Shown piece by piece: positions 7,782 to 16,008 of a stretch of DNA of 21,679 bases. The stretch covers positions 1 to 21,679 of the forward strand of contig JBKEDH010000016.1 of NCBI GenBank assembly GCA_047975295.1, in the 5' to 3' direction. The stretch comes from JBKEDH01 sp047975295. Its GTDB lineage: Bacteria > Bacteroidota > Bacteroidia > Flavobacteriales > Flavobacteriaceae. Position numbers and translations under genes: made by a program. Each line of letters begins with the position of its first letter. Position 1 is the first letter of the stretch. The notes under the pieces were generated by a model that had not been told where the DNA came from, did not search any database, and was given only the letters and a program-made list of their open reading frames with translations.

Positions 7782-9095
7782 CTATCCGTTTTCATTTTTC
7801 CAGTTTAACCGATCCATTTGGCTATACGGCCAAGGGGCACCGTTATTTTCTATGTTGGCCATCATATTATTCAGTTCGGTCGGAGCTGCACTTTGTTCCA
7901 TAACCAAAAAGCGTCGCATTTCGATAATAATGGACAATGGGTCGATACTTACCGGGCAGGCCTCGGCACATGCATTACAAGTAGTACAAGCCCAAATTTC
8001 TTCGGCACTTATATAATCGCCCAATAGCTGTTTGCCATCGTCTTTAAATTCTCCATTGTTGGCATCCATATTCTTACCTACTTCCTCCAATCGGTCGCGG
8101 GTATCCATCATTATTTTTCGAGGTGATAGTTTTTTTCCTGTTAAGTTTGCCGGACATTCACTGGTACAGCGCCCACATTCGGTACACGTATAGGCACTTA
8201 GCAATTGTACCCAGCTTAAATCTTGTACATCGCTGGCTCCAAATTTTGCCGGTATTTCTTCGTTGTTTCCTTCCTCGGGCATAGCATACGGATCGGCATC
8301 GGGATCCATCATTATTTTCACCTCATTGGTTACAGCTTCTAAATTATTAAGCTTACCCCGAGGTGTTACTTTTGCATAAAACGTATTGGGAAATGCCAAT
8401 AGTATATGTAGATGCTTTGAGTAATACAGGTAATTTAAAAATATTAAAATCCCCACAATGTGCAGCCACCATGCCCCTCGCTCTATAATATGCAATACTT
8501 CTGCGGAAAGTTCTCCGAACCAAGGTGCTATATATTGGCTAATAATATTTCCTGAATTGACCGCTTGAAAACTTATATCGGTAGCATTCATAATTAAAAA
8601 TAGAGACATTAGTACCATTTCGAAATATAAAATGATATTACCGTCGTTTTTTGGCCAACCTTTCATTTCCGGTTTCCAGAAACGAGCCAACTTAATAACA
8701 TTTCGGCGTATCCAAAAAATAATTACCGAGACCAAAACCAAAACAGCCAAGATTTCGAAACTCCCTATTAAAATACCGTAAATACTACCTACAGACGAAA
8801 ACACTCGATGTGTACCAAGCAGGCCATCGATAATAATTTCCAATACTTCTATGTTGATAATAACAAATCCCAGATAAACCAAAATATGCAATATACCTGC
8901 AATAGGACGACGCACCATTTTACTTTGCCCCAAAGCTATCATGACCATATTTTTACAACGTTGCGAGCGGTTATCGCTTACATTGGCATCTTGGCCCAAT
9001 TTAATGTTGCGTATAAGCTTTTTTATGTTTTTGGTAAAATAACCTACTCCAAAAACAAGTACAATGGCAAAACATATATTGGACAAATACTGCAT
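7782..9095 (-). CDS. Membrane-bound 4Fe-4S dicluster protein (HdrE/NarI-like plus ferredoxin domain)
   Basis: The 437-residue protein joins a membrane cytochrome-like half to a cytoplasmic ferredoxin half. Hydrophobic segments lie near 4-22, 66-90, 103-128, 154-174 and 207-227. Histidines at the membrane (His70, His202, His212, His228, His230) could hold heme b as in NarI/HdrE, which I infer from position only. Residues 304-314 (CTECGRCTSEC) and 370-380 (CTTCNACAEAC), each followed by Pro, are two complete 4Fe-4S motifs. The CCG protein downstream would supply the next redox centres and quinone is the likely partner. It starts 8 bp after the MCE gene stop, so co-transcription with it is likely. 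Fusions of this type with a neighbouring CCG protein are common in Bacteroidetes, with physiological donor unsettled as far as I know. Confidence 0.9.
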   Translation of the reverse strand: MQYLSNICFAIVLVFGVGYFTKNIKKLIRNIKLGQDANVSDNRSQRCKNMVMIALGQSKMVRRPIAGILHILVYLGFVIINIEVLEIIIDGLLGTHRVFSSVGSIYGILIGSFEILAVLVLVSVIIFWIRRNVIKLARFWKPEMKGWPKNDGNIILYFEMVLMSLFLIMNATDISFQAVNSGNIISQYIAPWFGELSAEVLHIIERGAWWLHIVGILIFLNYLYYSKHLHILLAFPNTFYAKVTPRGKLNNLEAVTNEVKIMMDPDADPYAMPEEGNNEEIPAKFGASDVQDLSWVQLLSAYTCTECGRCTSECPANLTGKKLSPRKIMMDTRDRLEEVGKNMDANNGEFKDDGKQLLGDYISAEEIWACTTCNACAEACPVSIDPLSIIIEMRRFLVMEQSAAPTELNNMMANIENNGAPWPYSQMDRLNWKNENG

Positions 9096-9103
9096 AAGGG
9101 GTG

Positions 9104-10042
9104 TTAATTAGTTGGGTCGTTGGTATATGGAATTTCCTTTTTGGAAAGTATTCTAAAATAGCGTTTTGGATGCAGTTTTATATCACGTAACAATTCTTCC
9201 ATTTCCTTGGTGGCACTTTCCAAATTGTTGTACAGACTTTCGTCCTTTAATATTTTGCCCAAGGAACCTTTTCCCGATTCCACATTAACCAAAACCTTGT
9301 TTAAGTTAGTAAGAGTAGTATTTAAAGAGCTTACCGTTGCACTCATATTGGCATCTTTTAAATCGTTTACCAACACAGCCAAATCAGTACTTGTCTGCTT
9401 TAAATTACTCAAGATTTCGGTTATGTTCTGGTTGTTTTTGGACACCAGACCGTTAACGGAATTCGATGTATTTCTAAACGAACTTAATGTTAGATTAAGC
9501 TCTGCTATGGTTTGTTTCAATCCTTTATCCGAATCGTCGTTTACAATCCTGTTCAAACTGGACATAAGCGTATCGGCCGAATGTAGAGTGCTGTTTAAAT
9601 CGTGGCTTAGTCCCGAAAAATTTTTAGATAGATTACCAATTAAACCAGCTTCTACTTCCGATTTTAAAATATCGCCCGGAACAGCTGCTTCCCCTTCTTC
9701 GCTAACAACCACCGCTATACCTTTGCCGCCCATTAAACCGGTATCGTACATCCTTACTATGGAATTTTTAGAAAATTCAAGCTGTTTATTTACTACAAAT
9801 GCCACTCGGGTTTTTCCTGTATCGTATTGATATTCTATATCCTGTATCTTGCCTACCTTATTACCTTTTACCGTTACCGGAGAAGCTGTAGTTAATGCAT
9901 TATAATCGAATTCGGTATAATATACATTGGTAGATTCAAATAGGTTTATCCCTTTTAAATAATTAAATCCGAAAACAAAAAGGACTATACCCAATACTAC
10001 CAGTACCCCTGTTTTAACTTCTTTTGATATTTTTAAAGCCAT
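9104..10042 (-). CDS. MCE/MlaD-family lipid-transport protein
   Basis: This is a 312-residue substrate-binding protein of an MCE (Mla-type) lipid transporter. Residues 11-29 form one N-terminal transmembrane anchor. Residues about 38-115 are the MCE domain (YYTEFDYNALTTASPVTVKGNKVGKI, then the loop TGLMGGKGI at 101-109), which assembles into a hexameric ring in the periplasm. The remaining part (about 135-300) is helical with a heptad-like pattern, expected to form the tunnel or needle. The C-terminus is polar. The partner permease and ATPase (MlaE/MlaF) are not in the window. In relatives the gene commonly follows an amidase gene, as here, but in this genome the MITE-like element lies between them. 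Confidence 0.92.
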   Translation of the reverse strand: MALKISKEVKTGVLVVLGIVLFVFGFNYLKGINLFESTNVYYTEFDYNALTTASPVTVKGNKVGKIQDIEYQYDTGKTRVAFVVNKQLEFSKNSIVRMYDTGLMGGKGIAVVVSEEGEAAVPGDILKSEVEAGLIGNLSKNFSGLSHDLNSTLHSADTLMSSLNRIVNDDSDKGLKQTIAELNLTLSSFRNTSNSVNGLVSKNNQNITEILSNLKQTSTDLAVLVNDLKDANMSATVSSLNTTLTNLNKVLVNVESGKGSLGKILKDESLYNNLESATKEMEELLRDIKLHPKRYFRILSKKEIPYTNDPTN

Positions 10043-10087
10043 TATTTTATTTTAACACCAAGCCCATTTAAAATCTGCTTGCTACTA

Positions 10088-10095
10088 CAAATTTA
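10088..10095 (-). promoter_or_regulatory. Possible -7 box for the MCE gene
   Basis: The minus strand reads TAAATTTG, a match to TAnnTTTG, 46 nt before the MCE start codon. No TTG lies at the usual distance upstream. The box overlaps the AT palindrome AAATTTA-TAA-TAAATTT (10089-10105). If active, it would free the MCE gene from readthrough across the inserted element. Confidence 0.3.
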
Positions 10096-10122
10096 TAATA
10101 AATTTAAAAAGAACCTGTCTTA

Positions 10123-10286
10123 GAGCCTGTTTAAATTTGTATTATAGATTTTTTGCATAGTTTATTTTTGATGAAGAATGAGGCAAAATAGAAGATAATA
10201 GCTGGGCTACTTGATAAAATTTTAACAAAATTATACACACAAAAAGAGATATAGAAAAACAATTTGATATAAATTTAAACAAGCTC
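10123..10286 (+). mobile_element. MITE-like element, copy 2
   Basis: This 164-bp copy of the element at 51-211 has the same orientation. It has ends GAGCCTGTTTAAATT and AATTTAAACAAGCTC. The best-conserved core, AAAATAGAAGATAATAGCTG and the bases after it to GGGCTACTTGAT, is identical in both copies. TTA occurs on both sides. It begins 4 bp after the amidase stop codon (minus-strand sense) and separates amidase from the MCE gene. A further decayed end-like sequence, GAACCTGTCTTA (10111-10122), directly precedes it, possibly a remnant of an earlier insertion. Confidence 0.75.
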
Positions 10287-10290
10287 TTAA

Positions 10291-11388
10291 TCAGTGTTTT
10301 GTTTTTAGGGCATCTGTTAAGCTAATTCGCTTTCCGCCTTTGAATGCTACAATATAACAGGACGAATAGCCTTTTTGTTTGGCTTTATTTTGAAGTTTTT
10401 TTATTTCGGTATAATTTGAAGTATTACCATAAAAATATTTGTACAGATTACCTTCTTTTGTTTTCGAAATAGTTGACAGTCCCTTAAAATTATAAGGCTT
10501 GGTTTCCAATGATTTTGAACTCGCCGCAATTTGAACCTTAAAAGTCACTTCGGGATAAATATCGACCGTTTGCACATCATCATTTTCCGTATTACCGTAA
10601 GTATAATTACTCACGTTGCCATCGATTGCTTTTTTATATTCCAAAATGGCATCGGCAACGGCTTTCGACATATCCTTTTGCCCTTTGGCCGAATTAAGAT
10701 AACGCCCTTCTGGCTTATAGGTTAAAAAGCCCATTTCAATTAAAACACTTGGCATTACGGTTTGGTGTAGCACAATAAACCCGGCTTGCTTCACCCCTCT
10801 GTTTACACGTTTTAACCGTTTTGTAAACTTATTTTGGATTAAGCTCGCCAATTGGATACTTTGGTCTAAATACTCCTCTTGGCTAATTAAAATACTCATT
10901 ACCGATTCTGGCGAATTAGGATCGAAACCGGCATATTTGGTCGTATAATCTTCCTCTAAAAATATAACAGAGTTTTCCTTTTTGGCCACCTCGAAATTGG
11001 TATTGTTACGGTGCGTACCAAGCACAAAGGTTTCGGTACCATGTGCCGTCGAGCCATGTGCGTTGCAATGTACCGAAACAAACAGGTCGGCATTGGCATT
11101 ATTGGCAATTTCCCCACGTTTAAATAAATCGACAAAAACATCTTTTTTTCTGGTATATACCACATCGATTTCCGGATTTTCACCAATAAGTTTCCCTACT
11201 TCTAACACAACCCCCAAAGCAATATCTTTTTCCTTAAATCCACTGCCGGTATTACCGGGATCCCTTCCTCCGTGCCCGGCATCTAAAACCACCACAAATT
11301 TACTTTGGGCATCGCTTGTACCCAAAAAAGAAGAAAATGTTAATACTATTATAAAAGATACGAAAAGCGGTATCCTGTTCGTTTTCAT
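10291..11388 (-). CDS. Secreted N-acetylmuramoyl-L-alanine amidase (Amidase_3) with SPOR-like C-terminus
   Basis: This 365-residue zinc amidase cleaves the bond between MurNAc and the stem peptide in peptidoglycan. Residues 1-27 are a signal peptide (MKTNRIPLFVSFIIVLTF core, probably cut after SDA). The Amidase_3 domain covers about 31-255: zinc ligands His39 in DAGHGG, Glu53 in FKEKD and His108 in SVHCNAH, and catalytic Glu218 in LIEMGF. An insert at about 140-170 may be the regulatory helix region of AmiC-type enzymes. Residues 281-355 (TFKVQIAASS...YSSCYIVAFKGGKRI) look like a SPOR domain, which binds denuded glycan strands at the division site. The frame is open 22 codons further up, but only the ATG at 11388 puts the positive n-region directly before the hydrophobic core. 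Confidence 0.93.
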   Translation of the reverse strand: MKTNRIPLFVSFIIVLTFSSFLGTSDAQSKFVVVLDAGHGGRDPGNTGSGFKEKDIALGVVLEVGKLIGENPEIDVVYTRKKDVFVDLFKRGEIANNANADLFVSVHCNAHGSTAHGTETFVLGTHRNNTNFEVAKKENSVIFLEEDYTTKYAGFDPNSPESVMSILISQEEYLDQSIQLASLIQNKFTKRLKRVNRGVKQAGFIVLHQTVMPSVLIEMGFLTYKPEGRYLNSAKGQKDMSKAVADAILEYKKAIDGNVSNYTYGNTENDDVQTVDIYPEVTFKVQIAASSKSLETKPYNFKGLSTISKTKEGNLYKYFYGNTSNYTEIKKLQNKAKQKGYSSCYIVAFKGGKRISLTDALKTKH

Positions 11389-11582
11389 GTCAACCATCAA
11401 TTTCAAATTAATTGTTTTTCCATGACCTATTTTTATCCATATAAAAATTGCCAATCAATAAAATGGTTTTCAATAGGTTTTTGCACATTAAAAAGTTTTT
11501 AACTTTTGGTTAAATCGGCATTAAACCTTAATTTGAAATTTTAATAGAAATATCCATTAATCACAGAAAAATATATGTAATT

Positions 11583-14330
11583 TTGGCAATTCAAAAACCG
11601 AGCCATACTTTTACAAAAATACATTTAAAAGCGTTGCGTACAATCAACTTTAAAATACTTTTTGCATTAAGTTTTACCATGTTTATCAACATGTCTAACT
11701 TTGCCCAAGACTTGCCTAAAAAAGGACGGTCCATAAACCGAACGGCCAAGGACAGCCTTGTGGTAAAACAAGACAGTTTGGCAACAATTGGTAGTATTGA
11801 AAAAGAAACCGACTCGACAAGAACCGACTCCATTCCTGCAAAAAAGGAACTTTTAGAGCACTCGGTAAAATACCATGCCACCGATTATACAACCTTTAAC
11901 AAAAAAACAAACAAACTATATTTATACAACGACGCATCCATCGATTATGGCGATATGAACATCAAGGCCGGCTACATTATTTACGATTACACCACAAGTA
12001 CCGTTTACGCTAAAGGCATACAGGATTCTGTACAGGGCTACACACAAAATCCGGTTTTTACCCAAGGTAGCAGTGTGGTAGAGCCCGACTCTATTGTTTT
12101 TAATACCAAATCGAAAAAGGCCTTAATTTATAACTCGAAGACCGAACAGGGAGAAGGTACCGTAATTGCCTCACTTACCAAAAAAGAAAACGATTCGGTT
12201 TACTTTTTAAAAGATGCCAAATACACAACTGCCGAAAATTTAGACGATCCCGAATACTACATTAGGCTACACAAAGCCAAAATTGTACCCGGCAAAAAAA
12301 TAGTTACAGGCCTTGCCAATATGTATATTTACGATGTACCCACTCCGCTATTTGTTCCCTTTGGATTTTTTCCACAAACCGAAAAACAAACTTCGGGAAT
12401 AATAATCCCCAGTTTTGGAGAACAGAACGAACGTGGTTATTTTTTAAATAACGGCGGTTATTATTTTGCCATTAGCGACTATATAGATTTGGCCGTTTTG
12501 GGCGATTATTATACCAATGGCAGCTACGGATTCCGTACCGAAAGTACTTATACCAAACGCTACAAATTTAGAGGAAATTTTGGGGTGAGATACGAAAATT
12601 TAATTAGCAGTGAACGTGGATTTTCCGACTACGCCAGAAACACCATTTACAATATACGTTGGTCGCATAGCCAAGACTCCAAAGCCAACCCCAATTCGCG
12701 GTTTTCGGCATCGGTAAACATGGGAAGCAGCAAATACTACCGCAACTCCATAAACCAAATAAATTCGGGCGCATTTTTAAATAACACGTTATCGTCTTCG
12801 GTATCGTACCAAAAAACATTTCAGGGCGAACCATCGGTTAGCATAAGTTTGGCCGCGACCCATTCGCAAAACACCAATACAGAAACCATAAACATGACCC
12901 TACCCACATTTCAGGGAAGTGTAGGTAGGATTTATCCCTTTGCACCAAAAACAGGTTCGAAAAAAGGGATTATCCAAAATATAAATTTACAGTATTCGGT
13001 TAGGGGAGAAAACAGAATTTCCACAACCGACTCCCTTTTCTTTAAAAAGGAAATGTGGGACGATGCCAAAACAGGCTTTCAGCATTCCATACCTTTAAGC
13101 ACCAACTTTAAAGTGTTTAAATACTTTAGTTTAAGCGCAAGTACCAGCTATAACGAGGTTTGGACTTTTAAAACCATTAATAAATACTACGACAGGATAA
13201 ATAGCGAGACAATTATCGAAGATGTTAACGGATTTGATGCGTTTAGGACTTATAACTTCAGCACCAGTTTAGGAACGACCATTTACGGTATGTTCAATTT
13301 TGAAAAAGAAGGACAAGACCGTAAAATAAAAGCTATAAGACACGTGGTACGGCCATCTATTAGCTATAGTATAAATCCTGCTTTCGACAAATATTACGAC
13401 ACCTACGAAGTTGTTAGTGCAGACGGACTTACAACCAGCGATGTTGATTACACCCGATTTGAAGGTGGTCTTTTTGGCTCGCCCGGAAAAACATTTTCCA
13501 GTTCCATGGGAATTTCGTTAGCTAATAATCTGGAGGCCAAAATACGTGATAAGGACAGCACCGCTACCGAACCAAAAAAAATTGTACTACTAAACAATTT
13601 GAATTTTTCGACATCGTATAATTTTGCCGGCGATTCGCTGCAATGGAACCCTGTTAGAATGAGCGGCGGCACCCAGCTATTTAACAATAAAATGAGTGTT
13701 AACTTTGGTGCAACCTTAGATCCCTACGCTCTAGACAATAACAATAACCGTATTGATAAATTTAACATCGATAACGGAGGCAGCCTGTTTAGACTAACTA
13801 GTGCCAACTTAACCACAAGCTGGTCTATTTCTAACAAAGGCGATAAAAAAGAAAAGAAAAAAGACAGAGGTATTGAAGAAAACCTAAGAAGTGGTGGTCG
13901 TGACGACGATTTACTTGGAGTTTCCGAAGATTATGCCAACAGACAGTTTAACGACGACGACGAAGGTACCGACGAGCAAAGCGAACTGTACCGATACAAA
14001 ATACCTTGGAGCCTACGCATTGCCTATGCCGTAAATTACTCGAACGCAAGGAGACAAAACGAAATATCGTCGCACTCCCTAATGTTTTCGGGCGACATAA
14101 AATTATCCGATAAATGGTCTGTTGGCGGATCGTCGGGTTACGATTTAAAAAATGCCGGATTTACCTATACCCAATTGCGCTTTGAACGAGACTTATTAAG
14201 CTGGCGTATGAATTTTAGCTGGGTTCCGTTTAGCTCAAGAGGATCATGGAATTTCTTTATCGGTATAAAATCGAGTATGCTAAAGGATTTAAAGTACGAA
14301 AAGCGCAAACAGCCGGATATCCAGTTATAA
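11583..14330 (+). CDS. lptD: LPS-assembly outer-membrane protein LptD
   Basis: This 915-residue protein is the outer-membrane barrel that inserts lipopolysaccharide into the outer leaflet. Residues 22-42 act as a signal peptide (INFKILFALSFTMF... NFAQD). Residues about 93-250 are an OstA/LptA-like beta-jellyroll (KLYLYNDASIDYGDMNIKAGYIIYD). The family signature YDVPTPLFVPFGFFP (250-264) marks the change to the barrel, which fills the rest and is rich in alternating aromatic/polar strands. A charged low-complexity loop (KKEKKKDRG ... NDDDEGTDEQ) lies near 755-800. I see no cysteine at all, so it cannot use the disulfides of E. coli LptD. The start must be TTG: the frame has no ATG before Met33, and starting there destroys the signal peptide. 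Confidence 0.93.
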   Translation: MAIQKPSHTFTKIHLKALRTINFKILFALSFTMFINMSNFAQDLPKKGRSINRTAKDSLVVKQDSLATIGSIEKETDSTRTDSIPAKKELLEHSVKYHATDYTTFNKKTNKLYLYNDASIDYGDMNIKAGYIIYDYTTSTVYAKGIQDSVQGYTQNPVFTQGSSVVEPDSIVFNTKSKKALIYNSKTEQGEGTVIASLTKKENDSVYFLKDAKYTTAENLDDPEYYIRLHKAKIVPGKKIVTGLANMYIYDVPTPLFVPFGFFPQTEKQTSGIIIPSFGEQNERGYFLNNGGYYFAISDYIDLAVLGDYYTNGSYGFRTESTYTKRYKFRGNFGVRYENLISSERGFSDYARNTIYNIRWSHSQDSKANPNSRFSASVNMGSSKYYRNSINQINSGAFLNNTLSSSVSYQKTFQGEPSVSISLAATHSQNTNTETINMTLPTFQGSVGRIYPFAPKTGSKKGIIQNINLQYSVRGENRISTTDSLFFKKEMWDDAKTGFQHSIPLSTNFKVFKYFSLSASTSYNEVWTFKTINKYYDRINSETIIEDVNGFDAFRTYNFSTSLGTTIYGMFNFEKEGQDRKIKAIRHVVRPSISYSINPAFDKYYDTYEVVSADGLTTSDVDYTRFEGGLFGSPGKTFSSSMGISLANNLEAKIRDKDSTATEPKKIVLLNNLNFSTSYNFAGDSLQWNPVRMSGGTQLFNNKMSVNFGATLDPYALDNNNNRIDKFNIDNGGSLFRLTSANLTTSWSISNKGDKKEKKKDRGIEENLRSGGRDDDLLGVSEDYANRQFNDDDEGTDEQSELYRYKIPWSLRIAYAVNYSNARRQNEISSHSLMFSGDIKLSDKWSVGGSSGYDLKNAGFTYTQLRFERDLLSWRMNFSWVPFSSRGSWNFFIGIKSSMLKDLKYEKRKQPDIQL

Positions 14331-14379
14331 GCATATTTCGCGAGCAATTAAAAACTAGAAAAAATCCAACACACACAAA

Positions 14380-14892
14380 GTGCAACTTACCCATTATAAT
14401 ACCACCTTTAAAAGCCATCGGTTTCCTATTACCTTAGTTTGCGATAATATTACCAGCACGCCCAATATAGGAAGCCTATTTAGAATTTGCGATGCCTTTG
14501 GAGCATCCAAGCTCTTACTTTGCGGTGAACGTATAAATATGGGCAGAAAAATTTCCAAAACCTCCCGTGCCACCGAAAAAGCCATAGATTTTGAAATTAA
14601 ACCATCTGCCTTAGAGGTCGTTGCCCATTTAAAAAATGAACAGGCACAAATTATCTCGTTGGAAATAACCCAATCTAGCATCCCTATACATCATTTTAAA
14701 TTTTCAATAGAAAAACCCATTGTTTTAGTAGTTGGCAATGAAAATTTTGGCGTTTCGGAAACTATTTTAAAACTGTCCGACCATACTGTCCATATCAATA
14801 TGTTCGGGCAAAACAGCAGTATGAATGTAGTGCAGGCTACCAATATTGCACTATACGAAATTACCAAACAACTTATAGCATTTACTACATAA
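14380..14892 (+). CDS. SpoU/TrmH-family RNA 2'-O-methyltransferase
   Basis: This 170-residue SPOUT methyltransferase transfers a methyl group from AdoMet to a ribose 2'-OH in tRNA or rRNA. The three SpoU motifs are present: NIGSLFRICDAFG (29-41) with the catalytic Arg35, IVLVVGNENFGVS (114-126), and INMFGQNSSMNVVQATNIALYE (139-160), which together form the knotted AdoMet site. There is no N-terminal RNA-binding extension, so it is like minimal TrmL/TrmH proteins, and the target nucleotide cannot be told from sequence. The start is GTG at 14380; the reading MQLTHYNTTF fits the family N-terminus and no ATG lies near. It begins 49 bp after lptD and ends 20 bp before the next gene, so the run is probably one transcription unit. 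Confidence 0.9.
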   Translation: MQLTHYNTTFKSHRFPITLVCDNITSTPNIGSLFRICDAFGASKLLLCGERINMGRKISKTSRATEKAIDFEIKPSALEVVAHLKNEQAQIISLEITQSSIPIHHFKFSIEKPIVLVVGNENFGVSETILKLSDHTVHINMFGQNSSMNVVQATNIALYEITKQLIAFTT

Positions 14893-14912
14893 GTGTTTTA
14901 TATCTTTACCCT

Positions 14913-16001
14913 ATGAATTCGAAAACCATAGCAAACGGTATTTTAAGAGCCATTGGCATTGTATTGGGCATTACCATATTACTGTACTTTCTGTACCAAA
15001 TACGCTCGGTTATCGGGTATATTGCCATAGCTGGTGTTATTTCGCTTATAGGCAGACCCATTGTACTGTTTTTACAAAATAGGTTAAAATTAAAAAACAC
15101 ACTTGCCGTTATTGTAGCCATGGCTATTTTACTGGGGCTTATATTGGGATTAATTAGCTTATTTATTCCATTAATTATCGAGCAGGGTCAAAATTTAGCC
15201 CTTTTAAACATCGAACAGTTGGAAGTTAATATCGAAAATCTATATACCGAAATTATAACCTATTTCGATTTACATAAAATCGATATCGAGACCTCGATAA
15301 AAAATTCTAACCTACTCGCCAAACTCGATTTTGCTTTTATCCCCATGTTTTTTAACTCGGTTATTAGCGGTTTGGGCAGTTTTAGTATCGGATTGTTTTC
15401 GGTATTATTCATATCCTTTTTCTTTTTAAAGGACAGTCAATTATTCGAAAACGGTATTTTAACTTTTATTCCTGCAGGAAAAGAATCTCGTTGGAAAAAA
15501 TCGTCAACCAAAATTAAAGACCTACTCTCGCGGTATTTTGTTGGCTTGGTATTCCAAATTCTCATTTTGTTTATTATTTATACCGTTGGCTTATTAATAG
15601 TAGGGGTAGAAAATGCCATTGTTATTGCCTTTTTATGCGCTTTGCTCAATTTAGTGCCTTATATTGGACCGTTAATTAGTGCAGCGTTAATGTTGGCGCT
15701 TACCATGACCAGTAACCTAGGCGAAAGTTTTAGCGAAGTTATACTGCCCAAAGCATTTTGGGTTTTGGTGGTGTTTTTAATTGGGCAAGTGGTCGATAAT
15801 TTTTTCAGTCAACCTTTTATATTTTCAAAAAGTGTAAAGTCGCACCCTTTGGAAATCTTTCTGGTTATCCTAATTGCAGGGATTTTATTTGGTATTGTTG
15901 GTTTAATCCTTGCCGTTCCTTCCTATACCGCCATAAAAGTCATTTTAAAAGAATTTCTTTCGGAAAATAAAATCGTTAAAAAAATCACCAAAAATATCTA
16001 A
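14913..16001 (+). CDS. AI-2E family transporter (PerM/YdiK-like membrane protein)
   Basis: This 362-residue inner-membrane protein of the AI-2E exporter family (PF01594) has about eight hydrophobic segments: roughly 12-28, 32-52, 63-88, 145-172, 212-232, 234-262, 281-296 and 315-342. A soluble region lies at about 90-140 and the signature NLVPYIGPLIS (246-256) is present. Family members have been linked to autoinducer-2 export or to ion/proton exchange. Which applies here cannot be decided, and the family name should not be taken as proof of quorum sensing. The ATG follows a TATCTTTA sequence that is one base off the -7 consensus. The next gene starts 7 bp after the stop. Confidence 0.88.
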   Translation: MNSKTIANGILRAIGIVLGITILLYFLYQIRSVIGYIAIAGVISLIGRPIVLFLQNRLKLKNTLAVIVAMAILLGLILGLISLFIPLIIEQGQNLALLNIEQLEVNIENLYTEIITYFDLHKIDIETSIKNSNLLAKLDFAFIPMFFNSVISGLGSFSIGLFSVLFISFFFLKDSQLFENGILTFIPAGKESRWKKSSTKIKDLLSRYFVGLVFQILILFIIYTVGLLIVGVENAIVIAFLCALLNLVPYIGPLISAALMLALTMTSNLGESFSEVILPKAFWVLVVFLIGQVVDNFFSQPFIFSKSVKSHPLEIFLVILIAGILFGIVGLILAVPSYTAIKVILKEFLSENKIVKKITKNI

Positions 16002-16008
16002 TTTTCTT

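Noticed and set aside
10089..10105. Terminator AAATTTA-TAA-TAAATTT
   Set aside because: The stem is purely A/T with no U-tract and it lies upstream of the MCE gene, where a terminator would be out of place.
14246..14437. Short plus-strand reading frame overlapping the 3' end of lptD and the start of the SpoU gene
   Set aside because: It is in another frame of two well-supported genes and has no recognisable composition or motif.
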